Below are positions 53,749-62,913 of a DNA stretch of 64,000 bases, piece by piece (position 1 is the first letter of the stretch; every line of letters begins with the position of its first letter). The stretch is from assembly GCF_004123295.1 (NCBI RefSeq), contig NZ_SDMK01000002.1, positions 248,001 to 312,000 of the forward strand, in the 5' to 3' direction. The stretch is from Silvibacterium dinghuense. Its GTDB lineage: Bacteria > Acidobacteriota > Terriglobia > Terriglobales > Acidobacteriaceae. The position numbers were made by a program, and so were the translations under genes. Under the pieces are notes generated by a model, which saw only the letters and a program-made list of their open reading frames with translations, did not search any database and was not told the DNA's origin.

Positions 53749-54420
53749 ATGAGCGAGAGCGAGACAAGCACCATCACGACTTCCAACATCGATGTGCCAG
53801 GGTCTCATCGGGCGGATGCAGCAGGGGGTGATCCGACACTGATCGCAGCCTTCCCGCTGCAGGATCGGCTTCGTCGGCTTGCCTGGAATCTCTGTTACAT
53901 CCTGCTCTACCGGACCTCTCCACGTCCCCTGCATGGGTGGCGCTCGCTGCTGCTGCGGGCCTTCGGCGCAAAGATGGGCGCGGCCTGCCATTTCTACCCG
54001 AAGTCTAAGATCTGGGCGCCGTGGAATCTGGTCTGTGAGGACCGTGTAACAGTGGCCGATGACGCGGAGCTCTACAATCCGTCACTGCTCCATCTCGATT
54101 CGCATGTCATCGTTTCGCAGGGCGCGTATATCTGCGGAGCAACGCATCGCTACGACGAGCCTTCCTTCCGTCTCGTATCCTTTCCGATGCGGCTCGGAGC
54201 CTATAGCTGGATCTGCGCGCGCGCCGCAGTGAATCCCGGCGTGAACGTAGGCAACGGCGCGATCCTCGCTCTCGGCTCTATCGCGACAAAGGACCTTGAG
54301 CCCTTCGGTATCTACGCTGGTGCTCCGGCGAAGAAGGTGAAGGAGCGCTCGCGCGAGGCGGTGCCCGCACCTTACAATCAGAACGCGTATGGTCAGAACG
54401 CATACGCAGGCCGGAGTTGA
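53749..54420 (+). CDS. WcaF-like acetyltransferase (left-handed beta-helix)
   Basis: A 223-residue acyltransferase similar to colanic-acid acetyltransferase WcaF. Hexapeptide repeats begin around residue 75 (FGAKMGAACHFYPKSKIWAP, VTVADDAELYN, VIVSQGAYICGATH) and end with VNPGVNVGNGAILALGSIAT and YAGAPAKKVKER, the usual CoA-site region. His in GATHRYDEPSF is a likely catalytic base. The N-terminal 40 residues are extra and polar; the tail has a short repeat, YNQNAYGQNAYAG. It probably acetylates a polysaccharide precursor, but no other sugar genes are adjacent. An AGGG SD is present. Confidence 0.87.
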   Translation: MSESETSTITTSNIDVPGSHRADAAGGDPTLIAAFPLQDRLRRLAWNLCYILLYRTSPRPLHGWRSLLLRAFGAKMGAACHFYPKSKIWAPWNLVCEDRVTVADDAELYNPSLLHLDSHVIVSQGAYICGATHRYDEPSFRLVSFPMRLGAYSWICARAAVNPGVNVGNGAILALGSIATKDLEPFGIYAGAPAKKVKERSREAVPAPYNQNAYGQNAYAGRS

Positions 54421-54430
54421 TGGGATCAGC

Positions 54431-55516
54431 ATGAAGGAAGTTGAGCGGTTACGCGCTCTGCGAAAGAGCGCAGCCTCCCTGGAAATAGAAGCGATCCTGA
54501 TCACACATCTTCCGGATGTGCGTTATCTGACCGGCTTCACGGGCTCGAATGCGGCCCTGGCGGTGACCGCATCGAAGGCCGTCCTGTTTACCGACGGCCG
54601 CTACACGGCGCAGGCGAAAGAAGAAGTAAAGGGTGCACGTGTGGTCATCGCGAAGGGCTCGGCGCTGAAGGAAGCCTGCGCATGGCTTGAGGAATCGGCA
54701 GCCGCAGCTGGATTTGATCCGGCAAACACCACCGTCTCGCAGTTGGAGATGATGCGCAGTGCGCTCAGCGGCAAGCGGCGGCGGAGCTTCTTTCAGCCCC
54801 TTACACAGCCTCTGGCCGCCGATCTGCGCATGGTGAAGGATGAAGACGAGCTGCGTGCCATGACCGCAGCCGCAAAGCTTGGCAACCGCGTCTTCAAGGC
54901 GGTGCTGCCGCATCTGAAGCCGGGCGTGCCGGAGACGGAGATCGCCGCTGGACTCGAGTTCTTTGCGCGCAGCATGGGCGCGGAGGCCATGTCCTTTGAG
55001 ACTATCGTGGCCTCAGGCGAGCGTTCGGCACTGCCGCACGGCCGGGCGAGCAGCCGAAAGCTACCCCGCAAGGGCTTTGTAACGTTAGACTTCGGTGTTA
55101 TTCTTAAAGGTTATTGTTCGGATATGACACGTACCGTTCACCTGGGCAAGGCAAACCCGGAGGAACGGCACGCGTATGAAGCGGTTCTGGCTGCGCAGGA
55201 AGCTGCGGTATCGGCAATCAAGCCGGGAGTAACCTGCGGCGAAGTAGATGAAGCTGCGCGGTCGGTGCTCCGCAGCGCAGGGCTGGCAAAGTACTTCACG
55301 CATTCGACCGGGCATGGCGTAGGGTTGGAGATTCATGAGAATCCTCGCGTTGCCGCGGCCCAGGCGCAGATACTTCAGCCGGGCATGGTCGTGACGGTAG
55401 AACCTGGCGTCTATATGCCAGGGAAGTTTGGTATACGCATCGAAGATATGGTGGCAGTCACCGGTCGCAGCCGCAAAGTACTGACGCCGGTGGACAAGAA
55501 ACTGATAGAACTGTGA
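54431..55516 (+). CDS. Xaa-Pro aminopeptidase-like peptidase, family M24
   Basis: A 361-residue metallopeptidase of the creatinase/aminopeptidase P fold, which removes N-terminal residues preceding proline. The creatinase N-domain (ILITHLPDVRYLTGFTGSNA) is followed by the pita-bread domain with the five metal ligands in order: Asp in TLDFGVILKG, Asp in CSDMTRTVHLG, His in STGHGVGLEIHENP, Glu in VTVEPGVYMPG, and Glu in IRIEDMVAVTG. The ATG at 54431 (MKEVERLRALRKS) is favoured; an ATG at 54389 would overlap the acetyltransferase gene. It lies 48 nt before accB on the same strand, an arrangement also common in other bacteria. Confidence 0.94.
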   Translation: MKEVERLRALRKSAASLEIEAILITHLPDVRYLTGFTGSNAALAVTASKAVLFTDGRYTAQAKEEVKGARVVIAKGSALKEACAWLEESAAAAGFDPANTTVSQLEMMRSALSGKRRRSFFQPLTQPLAADLRMVKDEDELRAMTAAAKLGNRVFKAVLPHLKPGVPETEIAAGLEFFARSMGAEAMSFETIVASGERSALPHGRASSRKLPRKGFVTLDFGVILKGYCSDMTRTVHLGKANPEERHAYEAVLAAQEAAVSAIKPGVTCGEVDEAARSVLRSAGLAKYFTHSTGHGVGLEIHENPRVAAAQAQILQPGMVVTVEPGVYMPGKFGIRIEDMVAVTGRSRKVLTPVDKKLIEL

Positions 55517-55564
55517 CCGGTGCCGAAGTAAAGGCACGGCAGGAATACGACAGGCAGATAAGGG

Positions 55565-56089
55565 ATGAATCCGGAAGAGATGAAAGAGTTACAGGAACTG
55601 ATTGCGTTCCTGAAGGAAAACAAGATCGCGGAGTTTGACCTGGAGCGCGGTGAGCTCAAGGTTCGCCTGAAGTTTCAGCAGGAGGGCGGGGTAAGCCCTG
55701 ACCTGGCGACGCTGGCGCGCCTGTTTGCCGCGCAGGGAACCGCGGCTGCGGCTCCGGTCGTGCTTCCGCAGGTACACGCGGCCACAGCAGTAGCACCCGC
55801 ACCGGTTGCGGCGCCTCCCGCAGCGGCTGAGCCCGCCGAGGATGCTTCGCTGCACATCGTGAAGTCGCCGATCGTGGGCACGTTCTACGAGTCGCCGTCA
55901 CCGGGCTCAGCGGCCTTCGTGAAGGTGGGCGATACGGTTTCGAACGGTCAGACGCTTTGCATCGTGGAAGCGATGAAGCTGATGAACGAGATCGAATCGG
56001 ACTCCGCAGGCGAGATCGTCAAGCGCTTTGTCGACAATGGCCAGCCGGTGGAATACGGACAGGCGCTGTACGCCCTGCGCACCCGCTAG
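55565..56089 (+). CDS. accB: Biotin carboxyl carrier protein AccB
   Basis: A 174-residue carrier of acetyl-CoA carboxylase. The N-terminus is a short helix-rich segment, then an Ala/Pro-rich flexible linker (about 58-92), and the biotinyl domain: HIVKSPIVGTFYESPSPGSA and CIVEAMKLMNEIESD, where Lys138 in the EAMKLM motif carries biotin. The length is typical. It is followed after 31 nt by accC, the biotin carboxylase, so the two form an operon with the M24 peptidase gene probably upstream in it. Confidence 0.97.
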   Translation: MNPEEMKELQELIAFLKENKIAEFDLERGELKVRLKFQQEGGVSPDLATLARLFAAQGTAAAAPVVLPQVHAATAVAPAPVAAPPAAAEPAEDASLHIVKSPIVGTFYESPSPGSAAFVKVGDTVSNGQTLCIVEAMKLMNEIESDSAGEIVKRFVDNGQPVEYGQALYALRTR

Positions 56090-56120
56090 GCATAGCTGCG
56101 TTTTTTATTGATCGGAAGAT

Positions 56121-57476
56121 ATGTTTCGAAAAGTATTGATCGCGAATCGCGGCGAGATTGCGCTGCGCGTCATTTGCGCGTGTAAGGAACTGGGAATCCG
56201 CACGGTGGCCGTCTACAGCGAGGCGGATCGTCACTCGCTGCACGTGCGCTTTGCGGATGAGGCCATCTGCATCGGGCCTCCGCGCTCGGCAGAGAGCTAC
56301 CTCAACGTGCCGGCTGTCATCAGCGCCGCGGAGATCGCCGACGTCGATGCGATCCATCCGGGTTACGGACTGCTCAGCGAGAATGCCAACTTCGCCGAAG
56401 TCTGCCGCGCCTCGAACATCAAGTTCATCGGGCCTCCACCCGAGGTGACGCGCCTGATGGGTGAGAAGGAAAAGGCTCGCCAGGCGATGAAGCGCGCCAA
56501 GGTGCCGATCCTTCCCGGCTCGGATGGTGTAATTGCCTCGGCTGAAGATGCGCTCGCATGGGCGCAGCAGGTCGGCTATCCGGTCATCCTGAAGGCGACA
56601 GCGGGCGGCGGCGGACGCGGCATGCGTGTGTGCCGCACGGCCGAGGAACTGCCCGCGCTCTTCCATGCGGCGTCGACCGAGGCAGCCAATGCCTTCGGCA
56701 ATGGCGACCTCTACATGGAGAAGTTCATCGAGCGGCCGCGCCACATCGAGTTCCAGGTACTGGCGGACCAGCACGGCAACGTGATCTCGCTCGGCGAGCG
56801 CGAGTGCTCCATCCAGCGCCGCCACCAGAAGCTCATCGAAGAGGCGCCCTCGCTCCAGGTCACGCCCAAGATGCGCGAGGAGATCGGCAAGACCATCAAG
56901 CGCTCGCTCGAAGCGGTCGGCTACCAGAACGCGGGCACCATCGAGTTTCTGATGGACGAGGACGGCAAGCTCTACTTCATCGAGATGAACACCCGCATCC
57001 AGGTGGAGCATCCGGTGACGGAGATGGTCACCGGCATCGACCTGGTGAAGGCGCAGATCCGCATCGCCGCAGGCGAGAAGCTCTCCGACATCCTGCCCAA
57101 GGAAATTCCCATCCGGGGCCACTCCATCGAGTGCCGCATCAACGCCGAGCATCCGGAGAAGTTCACTCCGTCTGCCGGCAAGATCACGGCCTTCAACGTG
57201 CCCGGCGGCAACGGCGTGCGCGTGGATACGGCGCAGTACGGCGAGGGCGTCGTGCCTCCGTATTACGACTCGCTGATCGCCAAGCTTATCGTGCATGGCA
57301 AGGATCGCGAAGAGGCCATGCAGCGTATGCAGCGAGCCCTGGGCATGTTCGTCGTGCAGGGCATTCACACCACGATTCCGCTGCACGAAAAGATCTTCCA
57401 GGACGAGGAATTCCGCAAGGGAGACTTCGACACGAAGTTCATGGAGCGCTTCTTCGAGCGCCAGAAACAAAAGTAA
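56121..57476 (+). CDS. accC: Biotin carboxylase AccC
   Basis: A 451-residue enzyme that carboxylates biotin on AccB using ATP and bicarbonate, the first half-reaction of fatty acid synthesis. Order of motifs: [38 protein letters not shown], the ATP-grasp glycine loop [13 protein letters not shown], the active-site region [40 protein letters not shown], and [20 protein letters not shown]. The length is normal. The ATG follows GGAAGAT. A terminator lies 16 nt after the stop. The carboxyltransferase genes accA and accD are not in the window. Confidence 0.98.
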   Translation: MFRKVLIANRGEIALRVICACKELGIRTVAVYSEADRHSLHVRFADEAICIGPPRSAESYLNVPAVISAAEIADVDAIHPGYGLLSENANFAEVCRASNIKFIGPPPEVTRLMGEKEKARQAMKRAKVPILPGSDGVIASAEDALAWAQQVGYPVILKATAGGGGRGMRVCRTAEELPALFHAASTEAANAFGNGDLYMEKFIERPRHIEFQVLADQHGNVISLGERECSIQRRHQKLIEEAPSLQVTPKMREEIGKTIKRSLEAVGYQNAGTIEFLMDEDGKLYFIEMNTRIQVEHPVTEMVTGIDLVKAQIRIAAGEKLSDILPKEIPIRGHSIECRINAEHPEKFTPSAGKITAFNVPGGNGVRVDTAQYGEGVVPPYYDSLIAKLIVHGKDREEAMQRMQRALGMFVVQGIHTTIPLHEKIFQDEEFRKGDFDTKFMERFFERQKQK

Positions 57477-57492
57477 AGCTTGAAGTTGTACT

Positions 57493-57519
57493 AAAAGGTC
57501 CGCCTCGTGCGGGCCTTTT
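57493..57519 (+). terminator. Intrinsic terminator after accC
   Basis: An 11-bp stem (57493-57503 with 57509-57519, one G-U pair) with a 5-nt loop; the right arm ends in CCTTTTG. Confidence 0.85.
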
Positions 57520-57597
57520 GGCTTATGCGCCGAATGTATGCCAGAAGTGCTTTAATGGTCGGCGCGCGTTGCGCAGCGCGGCATAACGGAGGTGCGG

Positions 57598-58743
57598 ATG
57601 AAGCGGTTTCTGCCATGGCTCTTGTTCATCGCGACGACATTTGCTTTGCGAGGCTTCGGACAAACAGCCTTTCCCGACCTGACGCAGCAGCAGACCTATA
57701 CGCTGCATCGCGCCTCGAGCATGGAGAAGACGGGCGGAAACATAGACTCGCGAGCAGTGACGCCAGGGGAGACGCTGACCGTGCTCGATACGGATGGCCC
57801 GGGGATGATCTCCCATCTCTGGTTCACCATCAACGATCCCGAGCCCTACCACCTGAAGCGGATCGTGCTGCGCATTTACTGGGACGGAGAGACCAGTCCG
57901 AGCGTGGAGACGCCGATCGGCGACTTCTTCGGCCTGGGCTTCGGCGAGTACTTCAACTGGCAGTCGGAAATGCTGTCGGTGGGCAGCTCGCGCGCGCTGA
58001 ATTGCTTTTTTCCCATGCCGTATCGCAAGCATGCGCGCATCACCATTACGAATGAGGGCAAGGAGCCGATCGTAAACTTCTACTACAACATCGACTACCG
58101 GGCGTATGCGCATCCGCTGCCCGCGGACACGCTCTACTTTCACGCCGAATACCGTCAGGCGCAGCCCAATCACGGCTGGACCAACCAGTGGTATGAGAAC
58201 GGCGACCCGAATGTGAACTATCGCAGGAACCTCGACGGCAAGGACAACTACGTCTGGTTCGAGGCCAAGGGACACGGGCAGTATGTCGGTGTGACGATGT
58301 CCGTGCTTCAGAACCAGGACGGCTGGTGGGGCGAAGGCGATGACATGTTTTTTGTCGACAACGACACCACGCCGACCATTGTAGGCACGGGCGCCGAAGA
58401 CTATTTCCTCGGCGCCTGGGGATTCGGCTCACCCTTTTCGTATCAGCTCTACGGCGCGCCGGTGGTGAACCGGGACCTCGCCGGCGAACGGCAAAGTGTC
58501 TATCGCTTTCATCTCGATTCGCCCATCCCGTTCACGAAATCGATGAAGGCAACCATCGAACATGGCCACGCCAATCATCGCTCGGACAACTTCTACTCGG
58601 TGGCCTACTGGTACCAGGCTGAGCCGCATGATCCATTTCCGCCTCTGCCCCCGATGGACGATCGCATTCCCACGCTGCAGGTAGTGGGAGGCCCCGGCAA
58701 CACCGGCATGACCGAGCATCCGGCAAGCCTTTCGCCAAAGTGA
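57598..58743 (+). CDS. Secreted DUF2961/GH172-type glycoside hydrolase
   Basis: A 381-residue exported protein of the DUF2961 family, now classed as GH172, whose known members act on difructose anhydrides or on D-arabinofuranosides. The ATG at 57598 follows GGAGG with 5-nt spacing, and MKRFLPWLLFIATTFALRGF serves as signal peptide. Typical stretches are GMISHLWFTINDPEPYHLKR, LRIYWDGETSPSVETPIGDF, FFGLGFGEYFNWQSEM and VGTGAEDYFLGAWGF, the last with conserved acidic residues. It stands alone after the accC terminator. The sugar substrate in this organism is unknown. Confidence 0.88.
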   Translation: MKRFLPWLLFIATTFALRGFGQTAFPDLTQQQTYTLHRASSMEKTGGNIDSRAVTPGETLTVLDTDGPGMISHLWFTINDPEPYHLKRIVLRIYWDGETSPSVETPIGDFFGLGFGEYFNWQSEMLSVGSSRALNCFFPMPYRKHARITITNEGKEPIVNFYYNIDYRAYAHPLPADTLYFHAEYRQAQPNHGWTNQWYENGDPNVNYRRNLDGKDNYVWFEAKGHGQYVGVTMSVLQNQDGWWGEGDDMFFVDNDTTPTIVGTGAEDYFLGAWGFGSPFSYQLYGAPVVNRDLAGERQSVYRFHLDSPIPFTKSMKATIEHGHANHRSDNFYSVAYWYQAEPHDPFPPLPPMDDRIPTLQVVGGPGNTGMTEHPASLSPK

Positions 58744-58799
58744 ATCCCCGGGCGCCCCAGATCTCGCTTTTGAGACCTGGGTTCGCAGAACACCTGAGC

Positions 58800-58851
58800 G
58801 CGACCAACGGGAGCGGAAACCGAAGGCGAGTCGCCCTGCGCGCAGCAGTTA
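58800..58851. repeat. Dispersed 52-nt repeat, copy 2
   Basis: Matches 21691-21743 in the same orientation, with shared blocks GGGAGCGG, CCGAAGGC and TCGCCCTGCGCGCAGCAGTT. It ends where the presumed thiE -10 box begins, 10 nt before the thiE start codon. Confidence 0.75.
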
Positions 58852-58855
58852 GACT
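58850..58855 (+). promoter_or_regulatory. Putative -10 box of a leaderless thiE transcript
   Basis: TAGACT, 5 nt before the thiE GTG, with no SD between. It overlaps the last base pair of the dispersed repeat, so the repeat may supply part of the promoter. Confidence 0.35.
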
Positions 58856-58860
58856 GATCT

Positions 58861-59529
58861 GTGACTCGTACGGACTTTCCTCGTCTTTATCCGATCCTCG
58901 ATGCGTCATTTCTTCCCGTGGAGCGCCAGGCGCGAGAGGCAATGCTGTCCAGCCTCGTGACCGGGCTGGCTGATGCAGGCGTCGGCATCCTCCAGTACCG
59001 CAACAAGACTGGCGACATGGCCGCGCTGGCGGCGGATGCGCGGGTGATGCTGTCGGCCCCGCATGGCGCGATGCAGCTGATTCTCAATGACCATCCAGAG
59101 CTGGTGAACGAGCTTGGCTTCGACGGCGTGCATGTAGGCCAGACGGATGCATCTCCGGCAGAGGCCCGGGAACGAATCGGTCCGGCGCGGATTCTCGGCA
59201 TCTCCACGCACAACGACGCGCAGCTGCGTGCAGCTTCTACGGCGCCGGTCGATTACGTGGCCATCGGCCCGGTGTATGCGACTTCGTCGAAGGCCAATCC
59301 CGATCCTGTCGTAGGACTCGAAGGCGTGCGCCTGGCGCGGGCTCTCACGGAGAAGCCGATTGTCGCCATCGGCGGCATTGGGCGCGAGCAGGCTCGAGAG
59401 GTGTTCACAGCTGGAGCGGATTCGATCGCGGTGATCTCGGCCGTCTTTCCGCAGCATGCCGGAACGGATGCGCAACGGGTGGAGAGCGCTATTCAGCGAG
59501 CCCGCGCGTTCCTTGCCTTCTGTGGATAG
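58861..59529 (+). CDS. thiE: Thiamine phosphate synthase ThiE
   Basis: A 222-residue TIM-barrel enzyme that joins the hydroxymethylpyrimidine and thiazole phosphate units into thiamine phosphate. Signatures: LYPILDASFLP, ILQYRNKTGD (diphosphate and Mg site), ILNDHPELVNELGFDGVHVG, QTDASPAEARERIG, DYVAIGPVYATSSKANPDP and IVAIGGIGREQAREVFTAGA. It starts with GTG at 58861 and has no SD. thiG lies 46 kb away, and no other thiamine gene is beside it. A permease gene for amino acids follows 121 nt downstream. Confidence 0.94.
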   Translation: MTRTDFPRLYPILDASFLPVERQAREAMLSSLVTGLADAGVGILQYRNKTGDMAALAADARVMLSAPHGAMQLILNDHPELVNELGFDGVHVGQTDASPAEARERIGPARILGISTHNDAQLRAASTAPVDYVAIGPVYATSSKANPDPVVGLEGVRLARALTEKPIVAIGGIGREQAREVFTAGADSIAVISAVFPQHAGTDAQRVESAIQRARAFLAFCG

Positions 59530-59650
59530 ACAGGTTTGCACACAATCTTGTATACGAGCTAGAAAAGATTTCTATGGGAAGCGGATCGAAGTCCTTATGT
59601 GCGAGAAAGTTATGGCACAGGGAGTGAAATTCCGGTAGAACAGACAAAAC

Positions 59651-61240
59651 GTGGCTATCCGTACCGAGTCTTCAGGCAGTTCCGTGACCTCATCCAGCGC
59701 TTCTCAGCCGCGTCTGGTTCAGGGTTTAGGCCTCTTCAGCGCTACCGCCATTGTGATGGGCACCATGATCGGCTCAGGAATCTTCATCGTTCCTGCCGAT
59801 ATCAGCCGGGGTGTCGGCTCACCGGCCTTGCTGGTGGCCGCGTGGCTGATCACCGCGGTCATGACCATCATCGGCGCATTGAGCTACGGCGAGATGGCCG
59901 CGATGATGCCCAAGGCAGGCGGCCAGTATGTCTTCCTCCGGGAAGCGCTCGGTCCCATGTGGGGCTTTCTCTACGGATGGACGCTCTTCGCCGTGATCCA
60001 GTGCGGCACGCTGGCTGCGGTCGGTGTCGCCTTCGGCAAGTTTCTCGGCGTCTTCTTTCCCAGCGTCTCCGCCTCGCACTGGCTGTGGCATATCGGCCAT
60101 GTGCCGGCAGTGCGTATCGGCTCCATGGTGCTCGGCAACATGGAGATCGGCCTGAGCACAGCGAACCTGGCCGGCATCATCGTGGTCGTCCTGCTCTCCG
60201 TCGTGAACATCTTTGGCGTGAAGCTCGGTGCATTGGTTCAGAACGTCTTCACGACGGCCAAGACCGCGGCGCTGCTCGGGCTGGTGCTCTTCGGCTTCTG
60301 GCTCGGCCGCAATCCTGCGGCCATTCACGCCAACTTCGGCGCAAACTTCTGGCAGGGAGCATCGCTGCACACCCTGCATCCGCTGCAGATCGGCGTCGGT
60401 GGTCCGATTGCGATGGTAAGTATCTTCGCCATCCTTGCCGTAGTGCAGACCGGATCGCTCTTCTCCGCCGACTCGTGGAACAACGTCACCTTCGCCGGCG
60501 GCGAGATCAAGAATCCGAAGCGCAACCTTCCGCTCTCGCTGGCATTGGGTACGGGCATCGTGCTGCTGCTCTACATTGCAGCCAATTTTGCATACATGAT
60601 GGCGCTTCCGCTGCATGGCGATCCGCACGGTACGACGGTATTCTCGCGCGGTATCCAGTACGCGTCGGAAGACCGTGTGGCGACAGCCGTGCTGCAGCAG
60701 ATTTTTTCCTCACGCGGTGCGGAGCTGATGGCCGCGGCCATCCTCGTCTCGACCTTTGGCTGCATCAACGGCCTGGCGCTGGCCGGTGCTCGCGTTTACT
60801 ACGCGATGAGCCAGGACGGATTGTTCTTCCAGTCCGTAGGCAAGCTGCACCCGAAGTACAAGACCCCGGCAGCTGGGCTGATCGTGCAGGCAGTCTGGAC
60901 CTGTGTGCTGTGCCTCTCCGGTTCTTATGGCCAGCTGCTGGACTACACCATGTTCGCGCAGCTGCTCTTTTACATCCTGACCATCGGCAGCCTGTTCGTT
61001 CTGCGCAGGAAGAAGCCGGATGCCGAGCGGCCCTACCGGGCAATCGGATACCCTGTATTGCCGGCCATCTATATCGCGATGGCCGCCTGGATCTGTATCG
61101 TACTATTGCGATACAAACCTCAGTACACTTGGCCGGGGCTGATCCTGGTGCTGCTGGGAGTTCCTGTATTTTTGTTCTGGTCGAGGCGGAAGCCTGCGGA
61201 ACCGGCACACGGAAATGAGCTGGGAGGAAGTGCCTCATAA
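59651..61240 (+). CDS. APC-family amino acid permease
   Basis: A 529-residue inner-membrane transporter with about 12 helices, related to LAT/serine-threonine exchangers. The first helix holds the substrate-binding unwound motif GTMIGSGIFIVPADISRGVG; other family segments are SYGEMAAMMPKAGGQYVFLR (helix 3 region), SADSWNNVTFAGGEIKNPKR (helix 6-7 region) and GARVYYAMSQDGLFF. It starts with GTG at 59651 after a Ser-rich N-terminus. The downstream permease gene begins 1 nt after its stop codon, so both are expressed together. Confidence 0.92.
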   Translation: MAIRTESSGSSVTSSSASQPRLVQGLGLFSATAIVMGTMIGSGIFIVPADISRGVGSPALLVAAWLITAVMTIIGALSYGEMAAMMPKAGGQYVFLREALGPMWGFLYGWTLFAVIQCGTLAAVGVAFGKFLGVFFPSVSASHWLWHIGHVPAVRIGSMVLGNMEIGLSTANLAGIIVVVLLSVVNIFGVKLGALVQNVFTTAKTAALLGLVLFGFWLGRNPAAIHANFGANFWQGASLHTLHPLQIGVGGPIAMVSIFAILAVVQTGSLFSADSWNNVTFAGGEIKNPKRNLPLSLALGTGIVLLLYIAANFAYMMALPLHGDPHGTTVFSRGIQYASEDRVATAVLQQIFSSRGAELMAAAILVSTFGCINGLALAGARVYYAMSQDGLFFQSVGKLHPKYKTPAAGLIVQAVWTCVLCLSGSYGQLLDYTMFAQLLFYILTIGSLFVLRRKKPDAERPYRAIGYPVLPAIYIAMAAWICIVLLRYKPQYTWPGLILVLLGVPVFLFWSRRKPAEPAHGNELGGSAS

Positions 61241-61241
61241 C

Positions 61242-62771
61242 ATGGCGAATCTTTTGGCGGTTAAGCCGCTTTCACAACTGAAGCAGGAGGCCGTCGAAGA
61301 GGGCGAGCACACGCTCAAGCGTTCGCTCGGGCCCGTAAATCTGATCACGCTCGGCATTGGCGCGATCATCGGGGCTGGCATCTTCGTGCTGACAGGACAG
61401 GCGGCCGCGCTTCATGCCGGGCCTGCCGTCGCTCTGAGCTTCATTTTTGCAGGGATCACCTGCGCCTTTGCCGGCCTCTGCTATGCCGAGTTCGCATCGA
61501 TCATTCCCATTGCAGGTTCGGCCTATACCTACGGCTACGCCACGCTGGGCGAGTTCGTGGCCTGGGTCATCGGTTGGGATCTGGTTCTCGAATACGCCTT
61601 TGGCGCGGCCACTGTCGCCTCGGGATGGTCAGGCTACCTGCTCAGTCTGCTCGAACAGATAGGATTCACCCCGTCGCCGTCGCTGGCTCGCTTCACAACC
61701 ACCTACGGGAATCCGCTTTACTTCTTCCACGGCAAATGGGTGTCGGCCGCGGCGTTGCCGATGGGGACATCCACCGCTGGTCTCCAGCACGTGACCGGGA
61801 TCTTCAACGTGATCGCCTTTGTGGCTATCCTGGTCATCACGACCATCCTGGTCATCGGCATCAAGGAGTCGGCGAACCTCAACTCGGCGATTGTGATCGT
61901 GAAGCTGGGTGTGGTTGCGATCTTCCTGGTGCTCGGCGTCGGTTTCCTGATGCACCATCACGAATTGCTCCAGGCCAACTGGCATCCATTTATCCCGCCG
62001 CACCAGGGAACGGGAGCCTTCGGCCTCCAGGGTATCGTCGCCGGAGCCTCCTCGGTCTTCTTCGCGTACATCGGCTTCGATGCCGTTTCGACCGCGGCGC
62101 AGGAGGCGAAGAATCCGCAGCGCGATATGCCGATCGGCATTCTCGGCTCGCTGGTGGTCTGCACCATCCTCTACATTCTGGTCTCGCTCACGCTGACCGG
62201 CCTGGTCAATTACCACTCGCTGGATGTGGCCGAGCCGGTAGCGCTGGGCATCGACGTCACAGGTGTGACCTGGGGCAGTCTGCTGGTAAAGATTGGCGCG
62301 GTCTTCGGCCTGGGCACAGTCATGCTGGTGATGCTCCTCGGTCAGTCGCGTGTCTTCTTCTCCATGTCGCGTGACGGGCTGCTGCCCAAGTGGGCCAGCT
62401 CGATCCATCCTAAGTTCCGTACGCCGTGGATCTCGAACATCGTCGTCGGCACCATCGTGGCCTTTCTGCCCGCGCTGCTGCCCATCGACAAGCTCTCCGA
62501 GATGGTGAACATGGGCACGTTGCTCGCTTTTGCCATCGTCTCGGCCGGCGTGTGGATTCTGCGTCGCCGTCACCCGGATCTCGAACGTCCCTTCAAGACG
62601 CCGTTGGTGCCGCTGGTGCCGATCCTCGGCGTGCTGAGCGCGGGATATCTGATGCTCAACCTGCCCATGCTCACCTGGATCGTGGTGGGCGCGTGGCTGG
62701 TGATCGGCCTAATCATTTACTTCACCTATTCGACGAAGCACAGCAAGGTGCAGGCAGGTCTGCTCAAGTAA
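61242..62771 (+). CDS. APC-family cationic-type amino acid permease
   Basis: A 509-residue transporter resembling cationic amino acid transporters (YfnA/CAT type) with 12-14 predicted helices. Helix 1 carries GIGAIIGAGIFVLTGQAA; CYAEFASIIPIAGSAYTYGY, YIGFDAVSTAAQEAKNPQRD and GQSRVFFSMSRDGLLPKW are family features. The ATG at 61242 (MANLLAVKPLSQLKQE) fits homologues; an ATG at 61215 inside the previous gene is an alternative. Starting 1 nt after the stop of the other permease gene, it is a tandem, but diverged, family member, so the two probably differ in substrate. Confidence 0.92.
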   Translation: MANLLAVKPLSQLKQEAVEEGEHTLKRSLGPVNLITLGIGAIIGAGIFVLTGQAAALHAGPAVALSFIFAGITCAFAGLCYAEFASIIPIAGSAYTYGYATLGEFVAWVIGWDLVLEYAFGAATVASGWSGYLLSLLEQIGFTPSPSLARFTTTYGNPLYFFHGKWVSAAALPMGTSTAGLQHVTGIFNVIAFVAILVITTILVIGIKESANLNSAIVIVKLGVVAIFLVLGVGFLMHHHELLQANWHPFIPPHQGTGAFGLQGIVAGASSVFFAYIGFDAVSTAAQEAKNPQRDMPIGILGSLVVCTILYILVSLTLTGLVNYHSLDVAEPVALGIDVTGVTWGSLLVKIGAVFGLGTVMLVMLLGQSRVFFSMSRDGLLPKWASSIHPKFRTPWISNIVVGTIVAFLPALLPIDKLSEMVNMGTLLAFAIVSAGVWILRRRHPDLERPFKTPLVPLVPILGVLSAGYLMLNLPMLTWIVVGAWLVIGLIIYFTYSTKHSKVQAGLLK

Positions 62772-62784
62772 GCCGCATTTTCAG

Positions 62785-62832
62785 AAAGCAGAAGCCGCAA
62801 TGGGATCGCCCCCATTGCGGCTTTCGCTTTTT
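62785..62832 (+). terminator. Intrinsic terminator after the permease operon
   Basis: A perfect 13-bp stem (62792-62804 with 62811-62823), extended by AAAGC/GCTTT further out, with a T-rich tail at 62826-62832. Confidence 0.9.
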
Positions 62833-62913
62833 ACGGCAGCGCAACAGAATGCATCTATCTGCAGAGGGCGTGGTCTTGGAAGAATATTTGCCCGCGCAGC
62901 AGGTTGCGATTTG

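Noticed and set aside
56019-57470. 483-codon open frame on the minus strand
   Set aside because: It is antisense to accC, a fully recognisable biotin carboxylase, and is rich in His, Asp and Leu without any domain.
59599-61218. 539-codon frame on the plus strand in another phase
   Set aside because: It is the shifted frame of the first amino-acid permease gene, with Arg-rich sequence and no transmembrane pattern.
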